64,000 nt of DNA from Thiomonas bhubaneswarensis (GCF_001418255.1 NZ_LIPV01000005.1:124001-188000), one strand, 5' to 3'. Positions 8,583 to 18,401 are shown, counted from the first letter of the stretch. Numbers and translations are program-made. Notes: generated from the letters alone by a model not told the origin.

Positions 8583-9323
8583 TCAGGCGCAGCCCCCCAT
8601 GGGCAATTCGGTACTGGCGTTGAACAATTTCCAGAATCCGTAAGCGGCAAACAGCAGCAGCACCGCACCTGCGGCGACATGAAACCAGCGCTGATTGGTG
8701 CGCTGGCTGATCCATCGCAGGGTGTGCCCTGCAAACAACATGTGCGGCAGCGTGCCCACGCCAAAGGCCAGCATGGCCAGGGCACCCTCCCACGCCGTGG
8801 CACTGAGAAAGGCCAGCGACAGCGCGGAATACACCAGACCGCAGGGCAACAGCCCCCACAGCAGCCCGGCGCCGAGGCGCTTGGGAAAGGTGTTGAACGG
8901 CAGCAGCCGGGAGAGCAAGGGCTGGGTCAGCCGCGTCAGCCCTCGCCCCACCCAACTGCCGCCCAGCCATTTCTGCTGCCAGGCCAGCCAGCGCGGCGAG
9001 AGCACCTGCTGCAGAATCATCCAGAGGCCCACCGAAACAAGCACCAGATTGCCGAGAGTGAACAGGCTCAATTGCACCGGGCGCGCGCTCGCGGCCCAGA
9101 CGCCCGCACCCACCAGCCCGGCGATTCCCCCGAGAATCGTGTAGGAAAGCACCCTGGCGGTCTGCAATTGCAACTGATTGCGGAACAACTGCCGCGCCGG
9201 AAGCAACACATGCTCGGCCTGCGCACGCTCGGAGGCCACCACCAGCCCGCCGCACATCGCGGCACAGTGCAACCCGCCCGTGAGGCCCATCAACAACAGA
9301 GTCAATGGAATGGTTGTATTCAT
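8583..9323 (-). CDS. TauE/SafE-like membrane protein of the cbb3 locus
   Basis: A 246-residue polytopic membrane protein of the sulfite exporter TauE/SafE (DsbD_2-like) group, often found beside ccoGHIS genes. The first helix contains GGLHCAAMCGG (His19, Cys20, Met23, Cys24), a motif suited to binding copper. A second half follows with LLPCGLVYSAL around residue 160. About six helices are predicted by hydrophobicity. The family name suggests sulfite export, but the motif and the adjacent cbb3 genes favour a role in copper handling or cytochrome oxidase maturation. It is divergent from fnr with a 58-bp gap. Confidence 0.85.
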   Translation of the reverse strand: MNTTIPLTLLLMGLTGGLHCAAMCGGLVVASERAQAEHVLLPARQLFRNQLQLQTARVLSYTILGGIAGLVGAGVWAASARPVQLSLFTLGNLVLVSVGLWMILQQVLSPRWLAWQQKWLGGSWVGRGLTRLTQPLLSRLLPFNTFPKRLGAGLLWGLLPCGLVYSALSLAFLSATAWEGALAMLAFGVGTLPHMLFAGHTLRWISQRTNQRWFHVAAGAVLLLFAAYGFWKLFNASTELPMGGCA

Positions 9324-9381
9324 GGCGTTCTGCTGTATTCTGTAAACATCAACTCAAGTAAATATCGCAAGATCTCAATCC

Positions 9382-10119
9382 ATGAAATCGACCCCGACGC
9401 CAGCGGCCACGCAGATGGACAAACCCCATCCCTGCGATGTCTGTTTCCAGAGCAAATTCTGCCTCCCGATCGGGTTGCCCCAGGCTGAAATGGGCCGAAT
9501 CCGCGACGTGATTCAGGCGACCGTCCGGGTGCAAAAGGGCGAGACCCTGTTCAGCGCCGGCCAGCCCATGACCAAGGTCTATTCGGTGCACGCCGGGTCG
9601 TTCAAATCGTATGTCACCAGCCCAGACGGGCGCGAGCAGATCGTGGGTTTCCACATTCCGGGTGAGATGATGGGATTGGAAGGTCTCGGCCAGCATACCT
9701 ATTTCACCGATACGGTCGCGCTCGAAGACAGCGAAGCCTGCGAAATCGATCTGCGCGCCCTCGAAACCACCACTCGCGACCTGCCTTCGCTGCAACATCA
9801 GTTGCATTGCATCGTTGGCAACAAGCTCGTGCGCGCGCAGCAAGACCAGTTTTCGCTGGGCAGCATGCACGCCGACGAGCGACTCGCGCGGTTTTTGCTC
9901 GACCTGTCGGAGCGGTTCAAGGCGCGAGGGCTTTCGCCCGACGAATTCGTGCTGCGCATGAGCCGCGAAGAGATCGGCAGTTATCTCGGCCTCAAACTCG
10001 AGACCGTCAGCCGTCTGATGTCCAAATTTCACTCGGCTGGCCTCATTCATGTGGCGCAGCGGCAGATTCGCATCACCGATCGCCGTGCCCTGGCCGAATT
10101 GCTCATGCCGCAAACCTGA
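9382..10119 (+). CDS. fnr: FNR-type oxygen-sensing transcription regulator
   Basis: A 245-residue CRP/FNR-family regulator. The four cysteines that hold the oxygen-labile [4Fe-4S] cluster are present: Cys18, Cys21, Cys27 and Cys120, matching Cys20/23/29/122 of E. coli FNR. A cyclic-nucleotide-like beta-barrel and dimerisation helix follow. The C-terminal helix-turn-helix has the reading helix LKLETVSRL with the E-x-x-S-R residues that read TTGAT half-sites. It sits between ccoH and the TauE-like gene, and sites fitting its consensus lie before ccoN and ccoI. A strong terminator follows. I do not see a convincing site upstream of fnr itself. Confidence 0.95.
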   Translation: MKSTPTPAATQMDKPHPCDVCFQSKFCLPIGLPQAEMGRIRDVIQATVRVQKGETLFSAGQPMTKVYSVHAGSFKSYVTSPDGREQIVGFHIPGEMMGLEGLGQHTYFTDTVALEDSEACEIDLRALETTTRDLPSLQHQLHCIVGNKLVRAQQDQFSLGSMHADERLARFLLDLSERFKARGLSPDEFVLRMSREEIGSYLGLKLETVSRLMSKFHSAGLIHVAQRQIRITDRRALAELLMPQT

Positions 10120-10146
10120 TCGACACCACATCAAGGCAAGAGTCGC

Positions 10147-10176
10147 AAAGGGCCCTGAAAGAGGGCCCTTTTTTTG
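10147..10176 (+). terminator. Rho-independent terminator after fnr
   Basis: A 10-bp perfect stem (AAAGGGCCCT at 10147-10156, AGGGCCCTTT at 10162-10171) with a GAAAG loop, followed by a run of T. It lies 27 bp after the fnr stop. On the opposite strand it would lie just beyond the end of ccoH but has only a short T run there. Confidence 0.9.
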
Positions 10177-10188
10177 AGCCTTCCTTGT

Positions 10189-10668
10189 TTACACGCCCGG
10201 TTCGAGCGTCAGTACCTTGCCCGGCACCCAGACCCCGGCAAGCCGCCAGTCAGCCGTCTCGAGATGCACGCGGTAGCGCACCGCCTCCAGCGGCGGAGAA
10301 AACGCGCTGTAATCGCCTGAGGCATTGCGATGCAGGTCGATCTGCACGTCCTTTTGCTGGCTCAAGGGGTGCCGCAACATCAGATGCAAGGTGTCCTGGG
10401 CGATTTTCTGATTCAGGTGAAGCTCGATGCGCCCAGCCGCGATGGACATCTGACCCGACAGCCGCAAGGCTTCGGCATGGCGCTCGCGCTGGATGTCGCC
10501 CCCCACCGCCAGCCCTTTCTTGTAATAGTGGTCCGTCACCAGACTATCGGGGGTTCGACTGGCCAGATAGATGGTGTAAACGCTGGCCAGAACGGCTATC
10601 AGCGGCAGGGCGATCAGAAACCAGGGCCAGGGTTCACGGTACCAGGGACGAGTGGCGGCGGGATGCAT
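10189..10668 (-). CDS. ccoH: CcoH/FixH-family cbb3 assembly protein
   Basis: A 159-residue FixH-like protein. One N-terminal membrane helix (about residues 15-35) is followed by the family signature HYYKKGLAVGGDIQR (about 47-61) and a periplasmic beta-sandwich. CcoH helps assemble and stabilise the cbb3 oxidase and interacts with CcoN/CcoP. It lies 23 bp after ccoG and is the last gene of the leftward ccoNOQPGH run. Confidence 0.9.
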   Translation of the reverse strand: MHPAATRPWYREPWPWFLIALPLIAVLASVYTIYLASRTPDSLVTDHYYKKGLAVGGDIQRERHAEALRLSGQMSIAAGRIELHLNQKIAQDTLHLMLRHPLSQQKDVQIDLHRNASGDYSAFSPPLEAVRYRVHLETADWRLAGVWVPGKVLTLEPGV

Positions 10669-10691
10669 GATGACTCCTTGAAAATCTAAAT

Positions 10692-12119
10692 TCAGGGCAC
10701 GATGAAGGTGGTCTTGCTGCTGGCCGAGATCGGCTGGTCACCTTCGGATGTCGCGGTGATTTCGATCTTGTAGATGCCCTTCTTCGCGTTGTCGACCGGA
10801 ATGGTCACTTCCAGCGGTTCGAGGATGTTGGTCGAGGCCGGCAGGTTGTAGAGATCGCGGTCGTGAACCGCCGCGCCCTCAAGGCCGTCCAGCCCTTTGA
10901 CCGACACCCGAATCTTGCGTGGCTTTTCGGTCGTGTTCATCAACTGGATCTGGTAGACGTTCTCCACCAGACCGCCAGGAATTTCACGGGAAAGCACGCC
11001 GCGATCGCGCATCACGTTCATCTTGAGGGGATCGCGCGTGGCCAGCCCACCGACGAACAGACCCACCATGACCAGCAGCAGAGCCGAATAGATCAGAATG
11101 CGTGGCCGCAACAGATGCGCCCATTGCTGGCGCTTGGTCCATTTGTTCTTGATCGCATTCTCGCTGCTGTAGCGGATCAGCCCCCGGGGGTAGCCCACCT
11201 TGTCCATGACCTGGTCGCAGGCATCGACGCAGGCACCGCAGCCGATGCACATGTATTGCAGGCCATCACGGATATCGATGCCGGTCGGACAGACCTGAAC
11301 GCAGATGCTGCAGTCGATACAGTCGCCCTTGCCTTCCGTGCGGGGATCGACGTTCTTGCTGCGCTTGCCGCGCGGTTCGCCGCGCTCGGTGTCGTAAGTG
11401 ACGATCAGCGTGTCCTTGTCGATCATCACCGACTGAAAGCGGGCGTAGGGGCACATGTATTTGCACACCTGCTCTCGCATGAAACCAGCGTTGCCGTAAG
11501 TGGCAAAGCCGTAGAACAGAATCCAGAACGTCTGCCAGGGCCCGAGGCTGGCGCTGATGACCTGACCGGCGAGCACCGTGATCGGCGTGAAATAGCCCAC
11601 AAAAGTGAAGCCCGTCCACAGCGCCACGGCGGCCCACAGACCATGCTTGAGCGCCTTCTTGCCGATCTTCTTCGCGTTCCAGTCGGAGCCGTCCAGACGA
11701 ATGCGCGCCAGTCGATCACCCTCGACCTTGCGCTCGATCCACATGAAGATCTCGGTGTAAACCGTCTGCGGGCAGGCGTAGCCACAGAACAGCCGCCCTG
11801 CAATGGCCGTGAACAGGAACAGGCCATAAGCGGAGATGATCAGCAGCAAGGCCAGGAAAATCACGTCCTGCGGCCAAAGAATCATGCCGAAGAAGTAGAA
11901 CTTCCGGGTGCTGAGATCGAGCAGGACGGCCTGGCGGCCGTCCCACTGCAACCAGGGCAAGCCGTAGAACAGCGCCTGCGTGAACACCACCATGGCGACG
12001 CGCCAGTTGTTGAACCAACCGGTGACGGATCGGGAGTAGATCTTCTTGCGAACCTCGTAGAGAAACTCTTCCGAGGCGGTGATGTCGTCTTCGCTGGGAT
12101 CGGGCGCCTTGGCGTTCAT
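10692..12119 (-). CDS. ccoG: cbb3 oxidase accessory protein CcoG (copper reductase type)
   Basis: A 475-residue membrane protein (RdxA/FixG/CcoG family) with several N-terminal helices. The first cytoplasmic cysteine group (FCGYACPQTVY) precedes two ferredoxin-type clusters, CxxCxxxCP (CIDCSICVQVCP) and CIGCGACVDACD. A C-terminal Ig-like domain (IG_5 type) ends the protein. In Rhodobacter, CcoG reduces Cu(II) to Cu(I) for insertion into the oxidase. A GC-rich hairpin in the 105-bp gap after ccoP may set the level of ccoGH relative to ccoNOQP. Confidence 0.95.
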   Translation of the reverse strand: MNAKAPDPSEDDITASEEFLYEVRKKIYSRSVTGWFNNWRVAMVVFTQALFYGLPWLQWDGRQAVLLDLSTRKFYFFGMILWPQDVIFLALLLIISAYGLFLFTAIAGRLFCGYACPQTVYTEIFMWIERKVEGDRLARIRLDGSDWNAKKIGKKALKHGLWAAVALWTGFTFVGYFTPITVLAGQVISASLGPWQTFWILFYGFATYGNAGFMREQVCKYMCPYARFQSVMIDKDTLIVTYDTERGEPRGKRSKNVDPRTEGKGDCIDCSICVQVCPTGIDIRDGLQYMCIGCGACVDACDQVMDKVGYPRGLIRYSSENAIKNKWTKRQQWAHLLRPRILIYSALLLVMVGLFVGGLATRDPLKMNVMRDRGVLSREIPGGLVENVYQIQLMNTTEKPRKIRVSVKGLDGLEGAAVHDRDLYNLPASTNILEPLEVTIPVDNAKKGIYKIEITATSEGDQPISASSKTTFIVP

Positions 12120-12164
12120 GGCGTGGTAGGGCTTTCGAGACTAAGGGGCTGGCTGAAACAAACC

Positions 12165-12190
12165 GGGGGCGCAGTGTGCAGTGCGCCCCC
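12165..12190. other. Hairpin between ccoP and ccoG
   Basis: GGGGGCGCA (12165-12173) and TGCGCCCCC (12182-12190) form a 9-bp perfect stem with an 8-base loop. There is no T tract, so it is more likely an mRNA-processing or partial attenuation structure than a full terminator. It sits between the structural genes and the assembly genes. Confidence 0.6.
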
Positions 12191-12224
12191 AGCAAGTCCG
12201 ACGAATGGAGACGAGGCGCGCGGA

Positions 12225-13169
12225 TTACTTCGCGGCTTGCGCTCCGTGACTGATGCTGTAGACGTAGGCCGCAAGCAGGTGAATCTTCTCGGGCGAGAGG
12301 AAATCATTCTGTGCGGGCATCTGGCCAGCGCGCCCCTTTTCGATGGTGTGCGAAATAGTTTCGATGCTGGAGCCGAACAGCCACTGACGCTTGGGATCGG
12401 CCAGATCGGGAGCACCCAGCGCCTTGTTGCCCGTGCCGTCGGCGCCATGGCAGGCGGCGCACGCGGTGGCAAACAGCGGCTTGCCCTGCGCCGCCAGCTT
12501 GGCATCATGCGGCATGCCACTGAGGCTGCGCACATAATTGGCCACGGCCAGCACGCCGGGTTTGCCCCCCACCGCAGCTTCCATCGGCGGCATCATGCCC
12601 ATGCGACCATTGGTGATGGTTTCCACCAGAACGTCGGGGCTGTTGCCGTAAAGCCAGGCGTTGGCGTTGTGAATGGTGAGGTTGGGAAATCCCTTGGTGC
12701 CACCCGCATCGGAGCCATGGCATTGCGAGCAGTAGGTCAGGAACATGCGCTGCCCCGTGGCCATCGCCGTGGGATTGGCGGCCAGCTCGGGAATGGGCGT
12801 CTTCATGTAGGCAGCGTAGAGCGGCTCGATGCGCGCGTCGAACGCGGCAGATTCCTGCTGGTACATCTTGTCGCTGGAAAACCCCAGGTAGCCCTTGTAG
12901 AAGGCCAGGCCGCCGTATAGCGCGAGGTACGCGATGCCGAAAACCAGGGTCAGGATGAACAGCCCCATCCACCAGCGAGGCAGCGGGTTGTTGAACTCCT
13001 GAAGGTCGCCGTCCCAGACATGGCCGGTGGTGGCGATGGGGTTGCCCGCCTTGTCGCGGAACACGGTCTGCTTGGCCGTTCCGCGCAAAAACACGAACAG
13101 GGCGATGATGGAAACAATGGTGACGCCGCCGATCCAGAAGGCCCACCCGGGGGAATAGAACTGGTTCAT
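12225..13169 (-). CDS. ccoP: cbb3 cytochrome oxidase subunit III (dihaem)
   Basis: A 314-residue dihaem c-type cytochrome. Two haem c sites are seen, CSQCH at residues 147-151 and CAACH at 237-241, each in a cytochrome c domain. Two hydrophobic helices lie near the N terminus (about 10-30 and 66-90), as in CcoP proteins with a doubled anchor. It passes electrons from soluble cytochrome c to CcoO. The start overlaps the ccoQ stop by four bases (ATGA). Confidence 0.96.
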   Translation of the reverse strand: MNQFYSPGWAFWIGGVTIVSIIALFVFLRGTAKQTVFRDKAGNPIATTGHVWDGDLQEFNNPLPRWWMGLFILTLVFGIAYLALYGGLAFYKGYLGFSSDKMYQQESAAFDARIEPLYAAYMKTPIPELAANPTAMATGQRMFLTYCSQCHGSDAGGTKGFPNLTIHNANAWLYGNSPDVLVETITNGRMGMMPPMEAAVGGKPGVLAVANYVRSLSGMPHDAKLAAQGKPLFATACAACHGADGTGNKALGAPDLADPKRQWLFGSSIETISHTIEKGRAGQMPAQNDFLSPEKIHLLAAYVYSISHGAQAAK

Positions 13170-13360
13170 GATTTGGACTTGTCGGAGGTCTTGGAGTCAT
13201 CGCCCTTGTCGAAGGACTCGGGCGGATGATTCTTGGAATCGAGGAAGGGGATCATCCCGTCCTTCTCATGCGTCTTCTTGAAACGCGGCGAAAACGCCCA
13301 CCACACGATGGCAGCGAAAGCCACCACGGAGAGCAAGAGAACGATGGAACCGAAGGACAT
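13166..13360 (-). CDS. ccoQ: cbb3 oxidase subunit CcoQ
   Basis: A 64-residue protein with one membrane helix (about residues 5-24, ending in WWAFSPRFK) and a charged, lysine- and aspartate-rich tail. This is the usual form of CcoQ/FixQ, which stabilises the CcoP association. It lies 8 bp after ccoO and overlaps ccoP. Confidence 0.88.
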   Translation of the reverse strand: MSFGSIVLLLSVVAFAAIVWWAFSPRFKKTHEKDGMIPFLDSKNHPPESFDKGDDSKTSDKSKS

Positions 13361-13368
13361 GGCTTATC

Positions 13369-14010
13369 TCAGTAATTGACGTAGTTGGCCTTGGACTTGT
13401 AGTTGCTCAGCACCGTGCCGAGCCCCTGCAAATAGGCGATGAGCGCGTCTTCCTTGGTCTTGCCTTCGAGCTCCTTCGGCGCCGCGGCAATCTCGGCATC
13501 GGTGTAAGGCACGCCCAGGGTGCGCATGGCGCGCATCTTGGCCTGGATCATGTCGGCCTCGGCGGGCTGATGCTGCAGCCAGGTGTAGGCCGGCATGATG
13601 CTCTCGGGCACCACGTCGCGCGGCTGGCGCAGATGTAGGCGCTGCCATTCGTCGGAATACTTGCCGCCAACGCGCGCAAGATCGGGGCCCGTGCGCTTGC
13701 TCCCCCACTGGAAGGGGTGGTCATAGACCGACTCACCCGCCACCGAGTAGTGGCCATAACGCTCGACCTCGGCACGCAAGGGACGGATCATCTGCGAGTG
13801 GCAGAGGTAGCAGCCTTCGGCCAGATAGACATCGCGGCCTTCAAGCTGCAGGGCGGTGTAGGGCTTGACCCCGGGAATGGGCTGGGTCGTGCTCTTGTCG
13901 AAAAACAGGGGCACGAGCTGAACCAGCCCGGCGATGCTGACGACGATTGCCACCAGCACGATCATCAGACCAACGTTCTTCTCGATGGTCTCGTGACTAA
14001 AAGTTGCCAT
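13369..14010 (-). CDS. ccoO: cbb3 cytochrome oxidase subunit II (monohaem)
   Basis: A 213-residue membrane-anchored cytochrome c. One N-terminal helix (about 12-35) is followed by the haem site CYLCH (67-71) with the conserved SQMIRP that follows it in CcoO, and the Met ligand region ([10 protein letters not shown]). The gene lies 19 bp after ccoN. Confidence 0.97.
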   Translation of the reverse strand: MATFSHETIEKNVGLMIVLVAIVVSIAGLVQLVPLFFDKSTTQPIPGVKPYTALQLEGRDVYLAEGCYLCHSQMIRPLRAEVERYGHYSVAGESVYDHPFQWGSKRTGPDLARVGGKYSDEWQRLHLRQPRDVVPESIMPAYTWLQHQPAEADMIQAKMRAMRTLGVPYTDAEIAAAPKELEGKTKEDALIAYLQGLGTVLSNYKSKANYVNY

Positions 14011-14029
14011 GAATATCTCCGAATCGTGA

Positions 14030-15472
14030 TCAGGCGTGGGCGGCGCTGAGTGCAGGCACCGGGGCGTCGACGGGCTTGCCCTGACGGATGGTCTTCCAGG
14101 CGTTGTAAACCATCAGGCACATGCCGAAGAGATAGATCGAGCCGCCGATGGCGCGAATCACGTACAGCGGAATGACGGCGGTGACGCTCTCGATGAAGCT
14201 GTAGGTCAGCGAACCGTCGGCCTGCATGGCGCGCCACATCAGACCCTCGGTCACACCGGCAACCCACAGCGAGGCGATGTAGAGCACCACGCCGATGGTG
14301 GCCGTCCAGAAGTGGACTTCGATGAGCTTCTTGCTCCACATCTGCGTCTGACCCCACAGCCGCGGGATCAGGTAGTACAGGCTGCCCATGGTGATCATGC
14401 CCACCCAGCCCATCGCGCCGGAGTGAACGTGGCCGATGATCCAGTCGGTGTAGTGACCCAGGGCACTGACCGTCTTGACGGAGAGCATCGGCCCTTCGAA
14501 GGTGGACATGCCGTAGAACGACAGCGCGGTGATGAGGAACTTGAGAATGGGATCTTCACGCAGCTTGTACCAGGCGCCCGACAGGGTCATCATGCCGTTG
14601 ATCATGCCGCCCCAGCTCGGAGCCAGCAGGATGAGCGAGAACACCATGCCCAGCGATTGCGTCCAGTCGGGCAGCGCGGTGTAGAGCAGATGGTGCGGGC
14701 CGGCCCACATATAGGTGAAGATCAGCGCCCAGAAGTGCACGATCGAAAGGCGGTAGGAATACACCGGACGCTCGGCCTGCTTGGGGATGAAGTAATACAT
14801 CATGCCCAGGAAGGACGTGGTGAGGAAGAAGCCCACGGCGTTGTGGCCGTACCACCACTGGATCATCGCGTCCTGCGCACCGCCATACACCGAGTAGCTC
14901 TTCCACGACAGCAGGCTGATGGGCAGCTTGATGTTGTTGACGATGTAAAGCAAGGCGATAGTGATGATGTAGGCGCCGAAGAACCAGTTGGCCACATAGA
15001 TGTGCGGTGTCTTGCGCTTGAACACCGTGCCGAAGAACACGATGGCATACGCCACCCAGGTGACCACGATCAGCAGGCTGATGGGCCACTCCTGCTCGGC
15101 ATACTCCTTGGCGCTGGTGATGCCCAGCGGGTAGGTGATGGCGCACAGCACGATCACCGCCGTCCAGCCCCAGAAGGTGAACTCGGCCAGCTTGGGCGCG
15201 AACAGCGGCACCTGACAGGTGCGCTGCACGATGTAGTACGAGGTGGCGAAAAGCGCGGTGCCGCCGAAACCGAAAATCACCGCATTGGTATGCAGCGGGC
15301 GCAGACGGCCCCAGCTCAGCCATTCGACGCCATAGGTCATGTCGGGCAAGACCAGTTGAACCGCGATGAACACGCCGACGAGCATGCCCACCACGGCCCA
15401 GACCAGAGTCATGACCGTGAATTTGCGCACCAGCGCGTAGTTGTATGTCTGCTTAAGCGTCAGATCGCTCAT
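14030..15472 (-). CDS. ccoN: cbb3 cytochrome oxidase subunit I (catalytic)
   Basis: A 480-residue haem-copper oxidase of the C family, the low- and high-spin haem b and CuB subunit that reduces oxygen. About 12 helices are seen. Conserved pieces include [12 protein letters not shown] (low-spin haem His), [13 protein letters not shown] (CuB His and the helix with the C-family tyrosine) and [12 protein letters not shown] (haem ligands). ATG 15472 is preferred over GTG 15481 because AGGTGGAG precedes it at proper spacing. An FNR box lies 73 bp upstream. It starts the leftward ccoNOQPGH run. Confidence 0.97.
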   Translation of the reverse strand: MSDLTLKQTYNYALVRKFTVMTLVWAVVGMLVGVFIAVQLVLPDMTYGVEWLSWGRLRPLHTNAVIFGFGGTALFATSYYIVQRTCQVPLFAPKLAEFTFWGWTAVIVLCAITYPLGITSAKEYAEQEWPISLLIVVTWVAYAIVFFGTVFKRKTPHIYVANWFFGAYIITIALLYIVNNIKLPISLLSWKSYSVYGGAQDAMIQWWYGHNAVGFFLTTSFLGMMYYFIPKQAERPVYSYRLSIVHFWALIFTYMWAGPHHLLYTALPDWTQSLGMVFSLILLAPSWGGMINGMMTLSGAWYKLREDPILKFLITALSFYGMSTFEGPMLSVKTVSALGHYTDWIIGHVHSGAMGWVGMITMGSLYYLIPRLWGQTQMWSKKLIEVHFWTATIGVVLYIASLWVAGVTEGLMWRAMQADGSLTYSFIESVTAVIPLYVIRAIGGSIYLFGMCLMVYNAWKTIRQGKPVDAPVPALSAAHA

Positions 15473-15544
15473 CTGCTCCACCTGTCGAGAAAAAGAAACG
15501 AAACGTAATGTAGAACATCGTCATTTACTTATGGACACACCAGC

Positions 15545-15558
15545 TTGACATGTATCAA
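15545..15558. promoter_or_regulatory. FNR box upstream of ccoN
   Basis: TTGACATGTATCAA matches the FNR/Anr consensus TTGAT-N4-ATCAA at 9 of 10 positions. It lies 72-86 bp upstream of the ccoN start codon, consistent with activation at low oxygen by the FNR encoded in this locus. Confidence 0.85.
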
Positions 15559-15631
15559 CACATTGCCGGGAGTAAGGGAAAGCACTAGGGATGGGCGTGT
15601 GTCAATGCGACACTCTGCCGCATCGGGAGGA

Positions 15632-15841
15632 TCATTCGCGCCGCGCTTCAGGCGGTTGCGAGGCGTCGGTCTCGGCCGCTTTCGCCTCGGGTTTGGGGCG
15701 GTCGTCATCCATCAGAATGGCGTGCGCCGGGCCTTCCATGTCGTCGAACTGACCGCTGCGCGCAGCCCACCACAGCACGCCGACGATCAACAGCACCAGC
15801 AGCACGCTGATGGGGATGAGGATGAGCAAAGAGCCTTCCAT
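15632..15841 (-). CDS. ccoS: cbb3 oxidase maturation protein CcoS
   Basis: A 69-residue protein with one N-terminal membrane helix (about 5-26), then the CcoS signature WWAARSGQFDDMEGPAHAIL and a charged tail. CcoS is needed for cofactor insertion into cbb3 oxidase. It lies 9 bp after ccoI and is presumably expressed from the same FNR-controlled promoter. Confidence 0.92.
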   Translation of the reverse strand: MEGSLLILIPISVLLVLLIVGVLWWAARSGQFDDMEGPAHAILMDDDRPKPEAKAAETDASQPPEARRE

Positions 15842-15850
15842 GATCGAGAT

Positions 15851-18367
15851 TCAGCGATGTCCAGATGTACCGCGCTCACGGCGCGCCAGCCTCGCGGCGT
15901 TGAGCACCACCAGCAGCGAGGAAGAACTCATGCCCACGGCCGCCCAGACCGGCGTGATGAACCCGGCTACGGCCAGCGGAATGGCGATCAGGTTGTAAAC
16001 CACGGCCCAGATCAGGTTCTGCCGCATCACCCCCACCGTGCGGCGGCCCGTGATCACCAGCCGCGGCAGCGCCCGCATGTCGGGGTGATGCAGAATGACG
16101 TCGGCCCCGGCGCGGGCGATGGGCGCAGCCCCCGCGAAGCTCACCGACAGATCGGCCGCAGCCAGCACCGGCGCATCGTTGACGCCGTCGCCCACCATCG
16201 CCACCACCTGGCCCTGCTCGCGCCACTGCCGCACCCTCGCCAGTTTGTCTTCCGGGCTGAGCCCGCCTTCGGCGCGATCCAGCCCGAGCCGGGCGGCCCA
16301 GGCGGCGACCGTGCGCGGCGCATCTCCCGACAGCATGGCCACCTGCGCCCCACCCTGCCGCAGCGCATCCAGCGCCTCGCGCGCGCCGGGACGCAGGGTC
16401 TCGGCGATGTCGAACACGGCCAGTGCGCGTCCGTCCAGGCTCAGCCCGAGACGGGTGAGGGGGATGTCGGCGTCGCCCGGTGCGGCGGCTTCGGCCACGC
16501 CGCTGAATTCGGCATGGCCCAGACGCAAGGTTTGCCCTTGCCACTGCGCCTGCATGCCGCCGTGCGGCACGGCATGCAGATCGGTCAAAGGTTCGAGGCG
16601 CCCGTTCTCGGGCGCATCGGCGAGAAAAGCGCGCGCCAGCGGGTGTTGCACGCCTTGTTCCAGCGCGCGGGCCAGCGCCAGCACCTGTTCGCGGCTGAAT
16701 GCCGGGTCGAGCACCCGCACCTGCGCCACCACCGGTTCGGCCGTGGTGAGGGTACCGGTCTTGTCGAACAGCCACAGATCGACCTTGGGCGCGCGATCGA
16801 GCGCATGGCCGCGCGCCAGCAGCACGCCGTGGCGCGAAAGCTGCGCGGTGGACGCCGCCAGCGCCGCCGGCACGGCCAGCGACAGCGCGCAGGGGCAGCT
16901 CACCACCAGCACCGCAACCAGCGTGGGCACGATGCGCGCCGGGTCCAGCCACCACCACAGCAGCACGGTCAGCAGCGCCACCAGCAGCAGGCCCGCGGTG
17001 AACCATTGCGCCGCAACATCAGCCAGCTGCGCCGAACGCGGCTTGCTCGCCAGCGCGTGCTGCATCAGCTCGACCATCTGGGCGATGCGGGTGCCCGCGC
17101 CGGTCTGCGTGGCGCGCACCACCAGCGGCGACTGACGGTTCATGCTGCCGGCGAGAACGGCATCGCCCGGCTGTTTGGAGACGGCGCGGCTCTCGCCGGT
17201 CAGCAGGGCTTCATCGACCTGAGAACTGCCGGCGATCACCACGCCGTCCACCGCGGCGGCACTGCCGCTGGGCAGTTCCACCTCATCGCCCGGGCGCACC
17301 TGGGTGATGGCCACGCTGCGCCACTCTTCCTGCGCGTTGGCTCGCACGCGCACCGCGGCAGGCAGTTGCTCCATCAGCTCTTCAGCGGCGTTGAGGCTGC
17401 GCTGACGCAAGCCGTCCTCGATCAGCCGCGCGGTCAGCAGCAGCGCGAGAAACATCACCACCGAGTCGAAATAGACGTGGCTCTGCCCTTGCGACACGCT
17501 CCACACGCTGGCGGCGAAGGCGCTCCACAGCCCGAGAGTGACCGGAACGTCCATGCCAAGACGGCGGTTGCGGATATCGCGCAGCGCCCCCATCAGGAAG
17601 GGCCAGCCCGAGAACAGCAAGGCGGGCAGCGTGAGCGCCAGACTGCCCCACTGGAAGATGCCCTGCTCGGCCGTGTTCAGTCCTTCGGGGTCGATGTAGC
17701 CGGGCCAGGCGAACATCATCACCTGCATCATCGCCAGCCACGCCACCAGGGTGCGCAAAATCGCCAGACGACGCGCGCGGCGGTGGCTGAGTTCGCTCTG
17801 ATGCCGCGCATTGGGCAGCGGCCTGTAACCCACTTCGGCCAGGGCCTGAAACACCTGCGGCAGCTGCACCTTGCGCGCATCCCACTGCAAGGCGACGCGG
17901 CGCGTGGAGTAGTTGACCGTCGCCGCGAGCACGCCGGGGATGGCGCGCAGACGCTGCTCGATCAGCCAGACGCAGGCGCCGCAGTGAATGCCGTCCACGG
18001 CGATTTGGGTGCTCCACTTGTCGTCACCCAGCGATGTGGCGTAGGCGGTGAGAAAAGCAGGGTCGGCCAGCGCCATCCATTGCTGATGCAGGCGAGAAAT
18101 CTCTTCGGGCGGCAGCGCGGCAATGGCGCCTTCGCCCGTGGTGCGGCGGTCGTAATAGGCGCAAAGACCGCCCTGAACGATGATTTCCGCCGCTGCGGCG
18201 CACCCTTGGCAGCAGAAACTGCGCCACTGCCCGTCGAGTTCCATGCGCACCGGGGCGTTGCCCAGCGGCAGACCGCAGTGATAGCAACCCGATTCGCCTG
18301 AAGGCGGCACAGACTCGGCGCCGCGCTGGCCCGACGCGGCCTGCAGAGGAAGGGTGGAACTCGACAT
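15851..18367 (-). CDS. ccoI: Copper-exporting P1B-type ATPase CcoI (FixI)
   Basis: An 838-residue copper-transporting ATPase that supplies copper for the cbb3 CuB site. N-terminal cysteines (Cys28, Cys31, then Cys52, Cys53, Cys56) mark the FixI-specific metal-binding region. A heavy-metal-associated domain follows, with CGAC at 129-132. The transmembrane metal site CPC is at 491-493, the phosphorylated Asp535 sits in DKTGTLT, and the hinge MVGDGVNDAPVL is near residue 715. An FNR box lies about 35 bp upstream of the start. ccoI and ccoS form a separate unit upstream of ccoN. Confidence 0.96.
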   Translation of the reverse strand: MSSSTLPLQAASGQRGAESVPPSGESGCYHCGLPLGNAPVRMELDGQWRSFCCQGCAAAAEIIVQGGLCAYYDRRTTGEGAIAALPPEEISRLHQQWMALADPAFLTAYATSLGDDKWSTQIAVDGIHCGACVWLIEQRLRAIPGVLAATVNYSTRRVALQWDARKVQLPQVFQALAEVGYRPLPNARHQSELSHRRARRLAILRTLVAWLAMMQVMMFAWPGYIDPEGLNTAEQGIFQWGSLALTLPALLFSGWPFLMGALRDIRNRRLGMDVPVTLGLWSAFAASVWSVSQGQSHVYFDSVVMFLALLLTARLIEDGLRQRSLNAAEELMEQLPAAVRVRANAQEEWRSVAITQVRPGDEVELPSGSAAAVDGVVIAGSSQVDEALLTGESRAVSKQPGDAVLAGSMNRQSPLVVRATQTGAGTRIAQMVELMQHALASKPRSAQLADVAAQWFTAGLLLVALLTVLLWWWLDPARIVPTLVAVLVVSCPCALSLAVPAALAASTAQLSRHGVLLARGHALDRAPKVDLWLFDKTGTLTTAEPVVAQVRVLDPAFSREQVLALARALEQGVQHPLARAFLADAPENGRLEPLTDLHAVPHGGMQAQWQGQTLRLGHAEFSGVAEAAAPGDADIPLTRLGLSLDGRALAVFDIAETLRPGAREALDALRQGGAQVAMLSGDAPRTVAAWAARLGLDRAEGGLSPEDKLARVRQWREQGQVVAMVGDGVNDAPVLAAADLSVSFAGAAPIARAGADVILHHPDMRALPRLVITGRRTVGVMRQNLIWAVVYNLIAIPLAVAGFITPVWAAVGMSSSSLLVVLNAARLARRERGTSGHR

Positions 18368-18401
18368 GGTCGCATCCTAGGGAGTCGGATCGCAGCAGAC
18401 C

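Noticed and set aside
9324-9381. Possible FNR box between the TauE-like gene and fnr (ATCAACTCAAG)
   Set aside because: Only one half-site resembles the consensus and the spacing is wrong.
15545-18301. A 918-codon open frame on the plus strand opposite ccoI and ccoS
   Set aside because: Its product is low-complexity, rich in His, Arg, Gln and Gly, and has no domain. The opposite strand encodes clear CcoI and CcoS. High GC content produces long antisense frames throughout this window.
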